From an uncultured Lachnospiraceae bacterium (lineage in GTDB: Bacteria; Bacillota; Clostridia; Lachnospirales; Lachnospiraceae), in contig CAJUDS010000013.1 in assembly GCA_910585345.1 (NCBI GenBank), positions 7,299-71,298 of the forward strand: DNA of 64,000 bases. The letters run 5' to 3'. The notes beneath the pieces are model-generated. The model was not told the origin of the DNA. It searched no databases and was given only the letters and a program-made list of their open reading frames with translations. Every line of letters begins with the position of its first letter. The stretch's first letter is position 1. Below, one piece after another: positions 55,661 through 63,830 of the stretch. A program made the translations under genes and the position numbers.

Positions 55661-55730
55661 TATACTGGTACCTGTATATTTATCTAATAGAATACAGGTA
55701 TTATTCACTTTTGTCAATGGTACCTGTATA
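55661..55730 (-). promoter_or_regulatory. Promoter and operators of the MarR-exporter operon
   Basis: TTGACA (55717-55712) and TATTCT (55694-55689) are 17 bases apart on the minus strand. A near-perfect palindrome TATACTGGTACCTGTATA (55661-55678) lies downstream. Copies of the half ACAGGTA or TACCTGT also overlap the -10 (55694-55700) and precede the -35 (55721-55727). A dimeric MarR protein could block the promoter here. Confidence 0.75.
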
Positions 55731-55870
55731 AAATTATGGAATCTTTTTTATCGCCGCAGCTACGATAATTGATGTTATAAATTTTCCAATTCTGTGTTTT
55801 TAAAATTACAACCAACCGCCCTCTGCTGTCTTGCAAAAAGTAATCATAATTTCCTTTCACTTCCCACATT
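55731..55870. other. AT-rich gap between exporter operon and cassette
   Basis: No gene or clear signal. It forms the border between the GC-richer exporter region and the AT-richer AAA+ cassette. Confidence 0.4.
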
Positions 55871-56365
55871 CTAACAAGGTATTACCGAAACCGCCCCGTT
55901 CGCGCTGACAGCCCTGCAACAGTCGATATACACTTCGATAAAATCGTATCCTCCTCTCATAGCAATACCCCTGGCCTTCTCAAGTCCATTTGGGAGTGTC
56001 TCTCCTGTTTTATAGTGTTCAATAATACCTCCGGTTACATCTAGTGTGTGTACCTCATACGGCTTCCCAAGATAACATATTGAAACAAACCCAATCAGAA
56101 TTCCGCTAATCTCTATTTCCGGAAATTCATTACGAATTGCATCTATAATTTCATTCACTTTGTTCTCGTTATGGGTATGTCCGCCCGCATCCAATTTATG
56201 CAGAGCATCCATATATCCCTTTGAACGGGGCTTCCGAAGCAGTCTGGCGAGCTTCATCTTATCCATTTGCTCAGTTTCTTGTTTTTTCTGCTGATTCTGA
56301 ACCGCACTTAAAATTGTACTTGACTGAGCCTGCGTCTGAGGTTGTCTTAACATCGGTTTCGGCAT
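55871..56365 (-). CDS. Unknown cassette protein with conserved C-terminal domain
   Basis: 164 residues, not recognised. The first 50 residues are Gln/Lys-rich and probably disordered, followed by a basic helix (LARLLRKPRSKGYMDAL). The remaining 90 residues look like a compact alpha/beta domain with DAGGHTHNENKVNEIIDAI, ISGILIGFVSICYLG and YEVHTLDVTGGIIEHYKTGE. The protein ends VSVIPC, so a terminal cysteine is present. The start has GGAGG nine bases upstream. It is the last gene of the cassette, 105 nt after the ATPase gene. Confidence 0.6.
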   Translation of the reverse strand: MPKPMLRQPQTQAQSSTILSAVQNQQKKQETEQMDKMKLARLLRKPRSKGYMDALHKLDAGGHTHNENKVNEIIDAIRNEFPEIEISGILIGFVSICYLGKPYEVHTLDVTGGIIEHYKTGETLPNGLEKARGIAMRGGYDFIEVYIDCCRAVSANGAVSVIPC

Positions 56366-56470
56366 TTTGTATTTTCCTCCATCATTTTTTGTGTTAGTAA
56401 TGGTTTCTAAAACCAGCACAGACACAGAATGGTTTGCAAAGTCAAGCCATACCTGTGTCTGCGCAAAATT

Positions 56471-58045
56471 CTACACCAAGACTTTTCGTGTTTTGGGACC
56501 GGTTTTCTTTTGAGAGAGTTCTTCTCCGCCGATTGGCTTTCCGGAAGCAGGCACGGCGCGCTCTTTGCCCCAATCACGAATCGCCTCAATCTTTTCGGGA
56601 CTGGTTTGAGAAAGCGGAACAACATTATTAAATGCAGTAAGCATATTCTCCTCATTAAGTGCGAAACTATTATTGGCAATTGAACGATACGCTAAATCTC
56701 TTACTGTGGATTCTAAATCCGCACCTGTAAATCCATCGGTAAGTTCTACAATTTTTTCCGCAAAAGAACCGCTAAAATCTAACTGCAAATACTTTCGCAT
56801 ATATAATGACAGAATGTCCCGCCGTTCGTCCGCAGTAGGCAGATCAACAAAAAACAATTCATCAAATCTGCCTCTGCGCAATAACTCAGAAGGCAGCATA
56901 GATACATCGTTGGCTGTAGCAACGACAAATACTTGTTTTTTACACTCTTGAAGCCAAAACAAAAACTGCCCGACCATTCGAGTTGAAACACCTCCGTCAT
57001 TAGAGCCACTGGCGCCTGACAGTCCTTTTTCAATCTCATCGATCCAAAGAATACATGGAGATACGTTTTCTGCTGTCGTCAGGGCATCCTTTAGCTGTTG
57101 CTCAGACTGGCCGACATAACTTCCCTGAACTGTGGCAAAATCCAGCCGATATAAAGGCAGTTTCCAATTTGCAGAAATTGATTTTGCGGAAAGTGATTTT
57201 CCACATCCAGGAACGCCAACCAAAAGAATTCCCCTTGGTGGTTGTAAACCTTTTGCTCTAAGTTCATCTCTCTTTTCAGGGGTAAGGAGTTCTTTCTTTT
57301 CGTCCAGCCACTTTCTTAATCCGGCTAATCCGCCGACATCCTTGACACTTTCGTCCACATCAATCTTTTCCAAACCAGAAATATCAGAAAACAGCCTGTC
57401 TTTTGCGTATCTGATTTCATCCATGTCCGATTTCTTTATGCTCTTATTAGCAATCAGCGCTGCAATCACATTCTCGGCTTCTATCCGTGTTACGCCTGCC
57501 AGTGTAGAAGCTGCTTCCCGAATATCCGTATTATCCCACTCGATTGGAATTTCTGTACGATAATCGTCTATGTATTCTTTTATAATCGAATACATTTCAT
57601 CCTCATTGGGAAGATCAATTTTTATTACCATTCCCAATCTCTGCAATTGGTTCCATACAGCGTTATTTGTAAGAACAATTACAACGCCTCCAGACTCATT
57701 AGCCAGAGTAACAAGATCCAGAATTTGCTTCGCGTCGCTGTTATCACTGCCAAGGTCAGGCACTTCTGTCAGCACAAGTGTCATATACTGCTTACGCTTC
57801 ATTTGTTCACTCATAAAGTCAATGGCGCCATATACAGATTTATCATCGTTAATTACTTTTTCTGAAGTCAAATCATATATTCCCTTTGATAACGTATGTA
57901 CATAAAAAGGCAGAGACAATTCCCCGGAAACTTCCTTCAAAATATCTAACGTTCTCGCTCTTTCTATTGTATTTATTGCTATAAAAGGGATTCGGGCAAT
58001 AGAATATCTTTTCAAAAGTTCCCTGCTCTTTGCAACATCACTCAT
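56471..58045 (-). CDS. AAA+ ATPase (Ycf46-like)
   Basis: 524 residues. Residues 1-210 form an N-terminal domain with a degenerate ATPase-like fold, as in the Ycf46 group. Then comes a classic AAA module: Walker A GVPGCGKS (277-284), pore-loop candidate GSYVGQSE (308-315), Walker B ILWIDE (332-337), sensor-1 ATAND with Asn379, and arginine fingers in LLRRGRFDE (Arg391, Arg393). The catalytic residues look complete, so it should hydrolyse ATP and remodel a partner. It is the energy centre of the cassette. The start follows AGAGGAGAAC. No protease or secretion domain is fused. Confidence 0.85.
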   Translation of the reverse strand: MSDVAKSRELLKRYSIARIPFIAINTIERARTLDILKEVSGELSLPFYVHTLSKGIYDLTSEKVINDDKSVYGAIDFMSEQMKRKQYMTLVLTEVPDLGSDNSDAKQILDLVTLANESGGVVIVLTNNAVWNQLQRLGMVIKIDLPNEDEMYSIIKEYIDDYRTEIPIEWDNTDIREAASTLAGVTRIEAENVIAALIANKSIKKSDMDEIRYAKDRLFSDISGLEKIDVDESVKDVGGLAGLRKWLDEKKELLTPEKRDELRAKGLQPPRGILLVGVPGCGKSLSAKSISANWKLPLYRLDFATVQGSYVGQSEQQLKDALTTAENVSPCILWIDEIEKGLSGASGSNDGGVSTRMVGQFLFWLQECKKQVFVVATANDVSMLPSELLRRGRFDELFFVDLPTADERRDILSLYMRKYLQLDFSGSFAEKIVELTDGFTGADLESTVRDLAYRSIANNSFALNEENMLTAFNNVVPLSQTSPEKIEAIRDWGKERAVPASGKPIGGEELSQKKTGPKTRKVLV

Positions 58046-58060
58046 ATATCAGTTCTCCTC

Positions 58061-58522
58061 TCAAAATGCGTTTACTCTATTGTTTCGCACAATGCTGGCA
58101 AGCTTACCGCTCCGGTCTTTCCTGGCTGAATCTTCAAGCGAACTCTGCATTCTATCAGCTTGCGAAATTACCAATTGGTAATACTGCTGCCTTTCCTTTT
58201 CAGGAATAGCAGGAAGATTTATTGCTTTTGACAGAAAACACATTTCTTTGCGTAAGGCAAGAAGAGCCTGAACTATTGCTCTCTCCTGCCCATATGCACG
58301 TCCCATTTCTTTTTGAAATTTATCAGACGCATTATTCATACGATAGTTAATTACATCAATCAGTTTTTTTGCAAATCGTTCCGCAACGCCTGACTGCCAC
58401 TCAATCGTTCCCTGCTGCATCGCAGATAAAACTGATTCGTCATCCGTTTTACTTTTCAGCATATCTAAAACAGCCGCCCATTCTGCATATGTTCTGGGCG
58501 GAGTAATATCTACAGATATCAT
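58061..58522 (-). CDS. Unknown helical cassette protein
   Basis: 153 residues, nearly all predicted alpha-helix and hydrophilic, with no signal peptide or membrane segment. It includes the segment TYAEWAAVLDMLKSKTDDESVL, the tract FQKEMGRAYGQERAIVQALLAL, and a basic end (RKDRSGKLASIVRNNRV). No family is recognised. AAGGAGG precedes the ATG. It lies four bases after the zinc-ribbon gene and 15 before the ATPase gene, so it is part of the same operon. Confidence 0.6.
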   Translation of the reverse strand: MISVDITPPRTYAEWAAVLDMLKSKTDDESVLSAMQQGTIEWQSGVAERFAKKLIDVINYRMNNASDKFQKEMGRAYGQERAIVQALLALRKEMCFLSKAINLPAIPEKERQQYYQLVISQADRMQSSLEDSARKDRSGKLASIVRNNRVNAF

Positions 58523-58526
58523 ATAA

Positions 58527-58817
58527 TTAGCGCCTCCTTACCATAACCTGTGGTGGTTCTATGCTCCATTCAGGCAGCCCCTCCGCGAATACATGATTGG
58601 GTTCAACATATCGGGATGCCCGCGCGGATGTTTTCTTCTCTTTTACCTGTTCGAATGCAGGCGCATCAGCCTGAGGTGTTTGCAGGGCAGCAAGTTTGAA
58701 ACCACATGAAACACAAAATTTACTGCCTCCTTCATTTGTCGTGCCACATTTGGGACAAGGAACCACATTCCCCCTGGTAACAGAATTTATAAAATCAGCT
58801 TTACTTTTTGCATCCAT
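58527..58817 (-). CDS. Zinc-ribbon cassette protein
   Basis: 96 residues. A zinc ribbon, CPKCGTTNEGGSKFCVSCG (residues 21-39), has four cysteines in two CxxC pairs. The rest is unstructured, with Lys/Arg/Pro and a Trp-Ser-Ile-Glu-Pro-Pro-Gln tail (about residues 83-90). Such proteins often act as adaptors or assembly factors. AGGAGG lies seven bases before the ATG. It is separated from its neighbours by only 11 and 4 bases. Confidence 0.7.
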   Translation of the reverse strand: MDAKSKADFINSVTRGNVVPCPKCGTTNEGGSKFCVSCGFKLAALQTPQADAPAFEQVKEKKTSARASRYVEPNHVFAEGLPEWSIEPPQVMVRRR

Positions 58818-58828
58818 TTCGTTTCCTC

Positions 58829-60577
58829 CTACTGCACTTTAATTCTACGATTGGAATCAGATAGTTTTCTTATATATTGTTCGGGACTTATTTGTTCAAG
58901 GAAATCAATAACTTTCTGGCTTTCACCGTCTTTTTCCACAAACTCCGCTCTAAAATCAACAACTTCCGCTAAGACGGCTCTGATAATTTGAGAACCATTT
59001 TTCCGCTTCTCTCCAAATTGGGCTTCAATATTCTGTCTGGTCTGTTCTTTCTTTTTCTTCTTGGAAAAATGATAGATAACCATACCCACACCAGCAATAA
59101 CCGCTATCAATCCAAGAAACATATTTACGGCTATCAGCATGATTAATCCTATACCACCAATAGCCGCTCCACCGTACAAACAAAATTTTTCAAATCCTGA
59201 AAGTGTAACCTGTGCCAAAGCATTCTGCTTTTCTCTGTCCACCAGTGAATGGAACTTGCCAATAAGTTCATCTTCATTTTGACCATCTGTCGTTTTGTCA
59301 TTAAAAGTATCTACATTAATTTCGATTTCGTTTGGAATTTTCATTCTATTCTGAGCGACTGCATCATTATAAGCATTACCAATCCATTCCTTCGAAAGCG
59401 CTATTGCAAACTTCTGTGCGGAAACACTGGCATTTGAACTTTCCGGCTTCATTGCCGCATCCGTAAGTAATTGTGTAAAATCTTTGTGGACTTCAAAAGC
59501 TGTTTGTTCAATTGCCATATTTTTACGAGCACGATCCTCATCTCCATCAAAATCGATAACAAATTGATTAAACTTTTCTTCTTTTCTAAGAGGAATCTCT
59601 TCGTCATCAAATTCAGTGACCAGATTATTAAGAATCTCATCGAGCTGGCTTTTCAATGAATCAGTAGATGCCTCTTGCTCAAAAACAGTTGTAAAATACT
59701 CTAAAATCTCTGCGTGAAGCATTGCCCCTTCCATAATATCCTGAAGAACAGGCCATGTTTTACTATACTTTCGAAGATATGTATAATCATTGGATGCAAG
59801 AGTTTTTCTCTTAAGATTAATTGCGTCGGACCATTGCTTTGTCTGCTGTTCTACAAATCCCGGTTTATCCGCAAGATGTTCCAGCCACTTATCTATTTGC
59901 CTGGAAATCACTCCCTCAGAATCAGCGCCGAGCAGTCCGCTTGCAAACGCATCGAGTATAATTACTGTTTTTCTGTCAAGATTTTCTTCATCCTGATTTG
60001 CGAGGTAACGCTGCGTCCACTTAACCGCTGCTGATTTACGGTCTGCCCTACGACAGACTAATGCGAAAAACAATGATGTCTTTTCATCATTTCTTTTTAT
60101 CCCTTCCCTCAATGCTCTTTCCGCCAATTCGGGCTGGTCATTAATCCAAGCCGCTAAAGCAACCAAACAAGGAGCAAGCCAGTATCCCGGCGTGGAAATC
60201 ATCAATTCTTCCGTAGCGTTACTTATTGTGTCTTTTTTTACAATGCCAATATCGTCAGCCTGCAATATACCAGTTGTGGTTCTTCTTACAATGTCATAGT
60301 GGCCAAATTTTTTTTCCATTTCCTGGCGAATCTGAATGATTCTTTGTTGTGCTTTTGACAGAGCATTTGCCCTTACCTGTAATTGCACAAAAGCATGAAA
60401 CTCTCTCGCCAGAGCGCCGATTTCATCATAAACAACTTTCACATTACTGTTGACATTGTCAACATGTTTGTCAATCACTTCAATGTTATTGTTTAAGGTT
60501 CCAAGATTATTATTGATACTTCTCAGTCCATTCTCAATAGCATTCAAATTCGCCGAACTAATTGAATATTCTGCCAT
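58829..60577 (-). CDS. Large coiled-coil cassette protein with two membrane segments
   Basis: 582 residues. The N-terminal 95 residues form a long coiled coil with Asn-rich heptads (SINNNLGTLNNNIEVIDKHVD). Residues 120-300 are helical-repeat-like and contain LVALAAWINDQPELAERALREG, reminiscent of TPR. Two membrane helices lie at about residues 466-503, leaving a Lys-rich C-terminal cytosolic tail. So the protein would be membrane-tethered with most mass on one side. The ATG eight bases after GAGGAGG is the start. It is the first gene of the cassette. No family is recognised. Confidence 0.65.
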   Translation of the reverse strand: MAEYSISSANLNAIENGLRSINNNLGTLNNNIEVIDKHVDNVNSNVKVVYDEIGALAREFHAFVQLQVRANALSKAQQRIIQIRQEMEKKFGHYDIVRRTTTGILQADDIGIVKKDTISNATEELMISTPGYWLAPCLVALAAWINDQPELAERALREGIKRNDEKTSLFFALVCRRADRKSAAVKWTQRYLANQDEENLDRKTVIILDAFASGLLGADSEGVISRQIDKWLEHLADKPGFVEQQTKQWSDAINLKRKTLASNDYTYLRKYSKTWPVLQDIMEGAMLHAEILEYFTTVFEQEASTDSLKSQLDEILNNLVTEFDDEEIPLRKEEKFNQFVIDFDGDEDRARKNMAIEQTAFEVHKDFTQLLTDAAMKPESSNASVSAQKFAIALSKEWIGNAYNDAVAQNRMKIPNEIEINVDTFNDKTTDGQNEDELIGKFHSLVDREKQNALAQVTLSGFEKFCLYGGAAIGGIGLIMLIAVNMFLGLIAVIAGVGMVIYHFSKKKKKEQTRQNIEAQFGEKRKNGSQIIRAVLAEVVDFRAEFVEKDGESQKVIDFLEQISPEQYIRKLSDSNRRIKVQ

Positions 60578-60848
60578 ATTCAATACCTCCTCGTTAAATT
60601 AATTGCTCTTTATAGACCTAAGATACGCAGACACGCGCTTCTACCTGTGACCATCATTTAAATCTTTCTTGTAATTGATAAGTGCCACCCGGCTTATCCG
60701 TTTCCTTTATCCCACAAGCAGATATACTCTGCAGACCATAGAGGCAACAACTTTCGACATCTAACGATGATATTTTACACTTTACCGCATATTTTTTCAA
60801 TATGTCGCCGACAAAGTTTACAAATGGCAGTCGTATTTTATACGGATA
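60578..60848. other. Non-coding region upstream of the cassette
   Basis: This AT-rich stretch presumably carries the cassette promoter, but no convincing -35/-10 pair was found. A 67-codon frame here has no ribosome binding site or family features and is not annotated. Confidence 0.4.
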
Positions 60849-61100
60849 AGCAAGCAATTTTTACAAAAAGTTCAAATCCTGATACTTACTGTCAAATCAA
60901 ATGTTTCTATAAAACCAAGAACCTTACAGAATGATTTCAAACCAGTTTTAGCAGACTGCAACCTATCAAATACAAATTTTCATACACTGCGCCATATTCT
61001 TACACGCCGTTGTGCTGGGATTCGATTCCATGTATGTTACATACCAAGACTTGATTCAGATGGTATACGCACTGTTGCCCTTGCTGATTTGATTTATTAG
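60849..61100 (+). pseudogene. Decayed tyrosine recombinase (integrase) fragment
   Basis: A plus-strand frame with no start reads ILTVKSNVSIKPRTLQND, then FKPVLADCNLSNT, then NFHTLRHILTRRC, ending at TAG 61098-61100. This is the HxLRH catalytic region of tyrosine recombinases (PRTLQN.F, then FHTLRHTF.TRC in intact members). After RRC the frame departs from the family. A one-base shift gives Gly-Phe-Asp, as intact proteins have, but the second His/Tyr motif is not found. The fragment is therefore truncated and frameshifted. It points to an older integration next to the cassette. Confidence 0.65.
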
Positions 61101-61180
61101 ATTTACAATAAATGGCCTTTCTTCTTTTTCTTTTGTCATTTCTTACGTTCGTTTTTACGTTTTGTAAGTAACCATACGTA

Positions 61181-61222
61181 AAAAACCACCCCTATACTTT
61201 GACTGGTAATGGGGTGGTTTTT
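61181..61222. terminator. Bidirectional terminator-like hairpin
   Basis: AAAAACCACCCC (61181-61192) and GGGGTGGTTTTT (61211-61222) form a perfect 12-bp stem with an 18-base loop; A and T runs stand at both ends. It lies between the decayed integrase and the integrase-proximal end. Confidence 0.7.
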
Positions 61223-61522
61223 CCTTTGCATAACCAATATAACATGCCTTTCCTGTTTTTGTAAGAAAAAATCTTTTTATAGCAATTGATATTTATGGAA
61301 AAATCATGGATATATGCGTCTTATACGTTTTTATTATATTCAGGAAACACTGTATTTATCAGCATCTCAAGCCTTTTTACTTATCAAGGCTTTTCATCGT
61401 CGGGATATGATAATACTATATTTTGTCTTTGCTTATCTCTGTTTATAGTTATATAAAAGCCTATGTTTCCGGCACTTTCCCCCTCTTTTTTCGTTTATCT
61501 TTGTTTGTCACTGTTCTTTAGA
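61223..61522. other. Probable end of the integrative element
   Basis: No gene. An AT-rich 300-base stretch containing an imperfect inverted pair, AAGCC...GGCTT (61380-61404), and the inverted repeat copy at 61373-61380. The crossover point (attL or attR) is likely to be here, but cannot be placed without the other end or the empty site. Confidence 0.35.
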
Positions 61523-61553
61523 TTGAGATAAAAATTGAGATAAATTTGAGATA
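61523..61553 (+). repeat. Iterated TTGAGATA repeats beside the integrase
   Basis: TTGAGATA occurs at 61523-61530, 61535-61542 and 61546-61553, spaced 12 and 11 bases apart, roughly one helical turn. An inverted related copy, TTGAGATG, lies on the minus strand at 61380-61373. The Tn916-type integrase encoded next to it has an N-terminal arm-binding domain, and such repeats at an element end are expected binding sites. Their role is inferred. Confidence 0.5.
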
Positions 61554-61555
61554 TA

Positions 61556-61584
61556 GAAAAACCGTCCCGGCAATCCCGGAACGG
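61556..61584 (-). terminator. Terminator of the integrase gene
   Basis: CCGTTCCGG / CCGGGACGG arms (61584-61576 and 61570-61562) pair with one mismatch around a five-base loop, followed by five T residues on the minus strand. It begins 15 nt past the integrase stop. Confidence 0.7.
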
Positions 61585-61598
61585 CTCTCTGTATCAGG

Positions 61599-62873
61599 TC
61601 AGCATATTTTGATTTTGCCTTGCAGATTTTCAAAGGATTCTTTCTTTTTGCTCTCCGTAGCTTCTGCGTATATGTTCATGGTTGTGCTTATATCGCTATG
61701 CCCCATAATCTCCTGAATCACTTTGATATTTGTTTCATTTTCACAAAACCGGGTACAAAATGTATGCCGGAGGTTATGGACGGAAAAATGCCGGATAAGA
61801 ATAGGCTCTCTGTGTTCCTGCTTTGCCCTCTCCTTCTCCTGCTCATTGTAAGCTGTGTATATCCTCTTTATCGCTCTGTTGATAGTCTGCGGATTGTGTA
61901 CATAACCCTCACGATTTGTAAAGATAAAGCCACTGTAACCATCTATTACAGTTTCGTTATATCCCCTCTGCATCTGCTGCCGCTTCTCCTGAAGCAATGC
62001 CCGACGAACTTCGTCCAACATGGGGATTGTCCGGCATCCTGCGCTTGTCTTTGGCGTTGTAATGTGCATTTCGCACTTTTCGCCCTGCTGCCGATACACA
62101 CGATATATTAGGTTATGATTTATGCTTATTGTCCGGCTCTCAAAATCTAAGTCCTGCCACCGCAAGCCGATAATCTCGCCCACCCTGCACCCGGTTCCAA
62201 GAAACACTGTAAACAATGGAAGCCAATGCCTATAAATATCAGAATTAGAAATAAAATCAATAAAGGCTTCCTGCTCCTGTTCTGTCAGCGCATGGCGTTT
62301 TGGTTTTTCCCAATTATGAGATTTTTTAATCTCTGCCATCACTCCGTCTGTCGGATTGCTCCTAATATATCCATCCCTTACTGCAAGCGTAAATACCGGA
62401 TGCAGAATAGTATTGATAATTTCCATGCTGTTAGGCTTAAAGCCCTTTTCCCTAATAAGGCTGTTATAAAATGCCTTTACATCCGAATATTTGATACTGG
62501 CTACTTTCTTTCGCCCGATCTCACCTGATACATAATTTTCATACATATACAGATAATTAGAGCGTGTGGAATCTTTCAACTCATATTTTCCAGTCATGTA
62601 CAAATCAAACATATCATTCAGGGTAATTTTGTTATTGGCGGCAGTTTTTATACCGTCCTCAACATCCCTGTCAATCTGCTTTATTTTCTCCCGTAGGCTT
62701 ATATCGTCCCTCTTTCCGGGTGGCGTTCTGTCCGTTTCTACCAGTTTCCAACTATACACCGCACACCGCTTTCCTCTGCCGTCCATGTACTGATAGCGGT
62801 AACGGCCATCTTTCATCTGATTTTCTCCATCCCTCAATATCCTGCCTTTGCTGTCTTTCCGCTTTTCTGCCAT
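61599..62873 (-). CDS. int: Tyrosine integrase, Tn916 type
   Basis: 424 residues. The N-terminal arm-binding domain (KDSKGRILRDGENQMKDGRY, then YSWKLVETDRTPPGKRDDIS) closely follows the known Tn916 Int pattern. A core-binding domain and the catalytic domain follow. Catalytic residues are complete: Arg230 (TGCRVGE), Lys275 (TPKTSAG), His366 and Arg369 (VHNLRHTF), His392 (MGHSDI) and Tyr402. It should therefore be active. AAAGGCGG precedes the ATG. Neighbouring genes continue to the right, so the element extends beyond the window, and its near end lies to the left of this gene. Confidence 0.95.
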   Translation of the reverse strand: MAEKRKDSKGRILRDGENQMKDGRYRYQYMDGRGKRCAVYSWKLVETDRTPPGKRDDISLREKIKQIDRDVEDGIKTAANNKITLNDMFDLYMTGKYELKDSTRSNYLYMYENYVSGEIGRKKVASIKYSDVKAFYNSLIREKGFKPNSMEIINTILHPVFTLAVRDGYIRSNPTDGVMAEIKKSHNWEKPKRHALTEQEQEAFIDFISNSDIYRHWLPLFTVFLGTGCRVGEIIGLRWQDLDFESRTISINHNLIYRVYRQQGEKCEMHITTPKTSAGCRTIPMLDEVRRALLQEKRQQMQRGYNETVIDGYSGFIFTNREGYVHNPQTINRAIKRIYTAYNEQEKERAKQEHREPILIRHFSVHNLRHTFCTRFCENETNIKVIQEIMGHSDISTTMNIYAEATESKKKESFENLQGKIKIC

Positions 62874-62942
62874 AACAACACCGCCTTTCTATAATATGAT
62901 GGACGGCAGACATACAAGCCGCCGCCCTCGCCCTTGTTATCC

Positions 62943-63077
62943 TTATCCGAAAATCAGCACTGCCGCCAGTAACACATTCCCGGCCAGTGAAATACAGAAC
63001 GCTAAACGCCAGCGGTTCCGCTGTTTCACTGCTTCGCTGATAATCTCCGTTGCAAAAGTCTGTTTCTGCTCTGCCAT
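62943..63077 (-). CDS. Small membrane protein of the integrative element
   Basis: 44 residues, too short for ordinary ORF lists. It begins Met-Ala-Glu-Gln-Lys-Gln-Thr and has one hydrophobic helix (about residues 25-43) after a basic stretch. AAAGGGG precedes the ATG, and the start overlaps the stop of the next upstream gene by one base (TAATG). Function unknown; the position resembles that of an excisionase, but the sequence does not look like one. Confidence 0.6.
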   Translation of the reverse strand: MAEQKQTFATEIISEAVKQRNRWRLAFCISLAGNVLLAAVLIFG

Positions 63078-63211
63078 TATGCCGTTACCCCTTTCCTCTC
63101 CTGTGCTATGTCAAGAAGTGTCCTTGCCATGGTGTAAACCTTTTTCAGCATTTCCGCATCAAGCTGCTGCATTATTTTTATGGTTCTCTCTATGTATTCC
63201 TCTTTGCTCAT
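63077..63211 (-). CDS. Small helical protein of the integrative element
   Basis: 44 residues, read as Met-Ser-Lys-Glu-Glu-Tyr-Ile-Glu and ending in Lys-Gly-Val-Thr-Ala. All helical and charged, resembling small ICE and plasmid proteins of clostridia whose function is not known. It overlaps both neighbours: ATGA with the upstream gene and TAATG with the downstream one, a strong sign of translation. Confidence 0.65.
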   Translation of the reverse strand: MSKEEYIERTIKIMQQLDAEMLKKVYTMARTLLDIAQERKGVTA

Positions 63212-63753
63212 GCCTTACCGCCTTTCACTTTTTCCACGCCCATCAGGTAGCCGAGATAAAACAAATAAACGCTACTAAAGCCGCATATATTTTTAAATGT
63301 TTGCCCTTTTCTGTTAAGCCCTGCGGAATAAACTTCATGCAAAAGATATTCATCAAGTTCTACAATCGGGGTTTCGCTTTTTATCTGCTCTTCAATCAGC
63401 GGAATAACTTTCTTTGCGGTTTTCTTTGCTTTCTGCTCTGCCGCCTTATTAAGCCGCCATTCATGGGAATCTAACAATACTCTGTATGTACCGAAGCCGT
63501 ATTTCTCATATACATATTGCAGAAATTTCCCGGTTTCCGTTGCCGTTTCATCAGCTACCCAATAATAGGGAAACGCAATCACCTCTAAAAAGCCGTCAAT
63601 ATCTTTTTGCGGTACTGTGTGGTTCACATATAATATTTCTTCCTTGTTGTCTGATATTGCCACAAATTCCCCTAGCTCCATTTTGTACATGATGTTCAGA
63701 CGAAATATTAAATCTGTGGGAAGTTCTTTCGGTGTGATTCTTACTATTTGCAT
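63208..63753 (-). CDS. Hypothetical protein of the integrative element
   Basis: 181 residues with no signal peptide. A KYGFGTYRVLLDSHEWRLNKAAEQ segment is followed by a basic helix (KAKKTAKKVIPLIEEQIKSE), ending in hydrophobic residues (VYLFYLGYLMG). No family is recognised. GAGG precedes the ATG by ten bases. It overlaps the next gene by ATGA and belongs to the same small operon. Confidence 0.65.
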   Translation of the reverse strand: MQIVRITPKELPTDLIFRLNIMYKMELGEFVAISDNKEEILYVNHTVPQKDIDGFLEVIAFPYYWVADETATETGKFLQYVYEKYGFGTYRVLLDSHEWRLNKAAEQKAKKTAKKVIPLIEEQIKSETPIVELDEYLLHEVYSAGLNRKGQTFKNICGFSSVYLFYLGYLMGVEKVKGGKA

Positions 63754-63830
63754 TTTCTTTTTTCCTCTCTTTACTCCGGGCAGAAGGAATGTTATAATTT
63801 CCTCATGCCCTGATTTACTGTGTTTCCGGG

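Noticed and set aside
60654..60857. A 67-codon minus-strand frame upstream of the cassette
   Set aside because: No ribosome binding site, atypical composition and no recognisable motif; probably a chance frame in the promoter region.
61015..61036. GGGATTCGATTCC resembling a tRNA T-arm, possible tRNA attachment site
   Set aside because: The flanking bases do not form the five-pair T-stem, and no acceptor, D or anticodon arm is found; it falls inside the decayed integrase frame.
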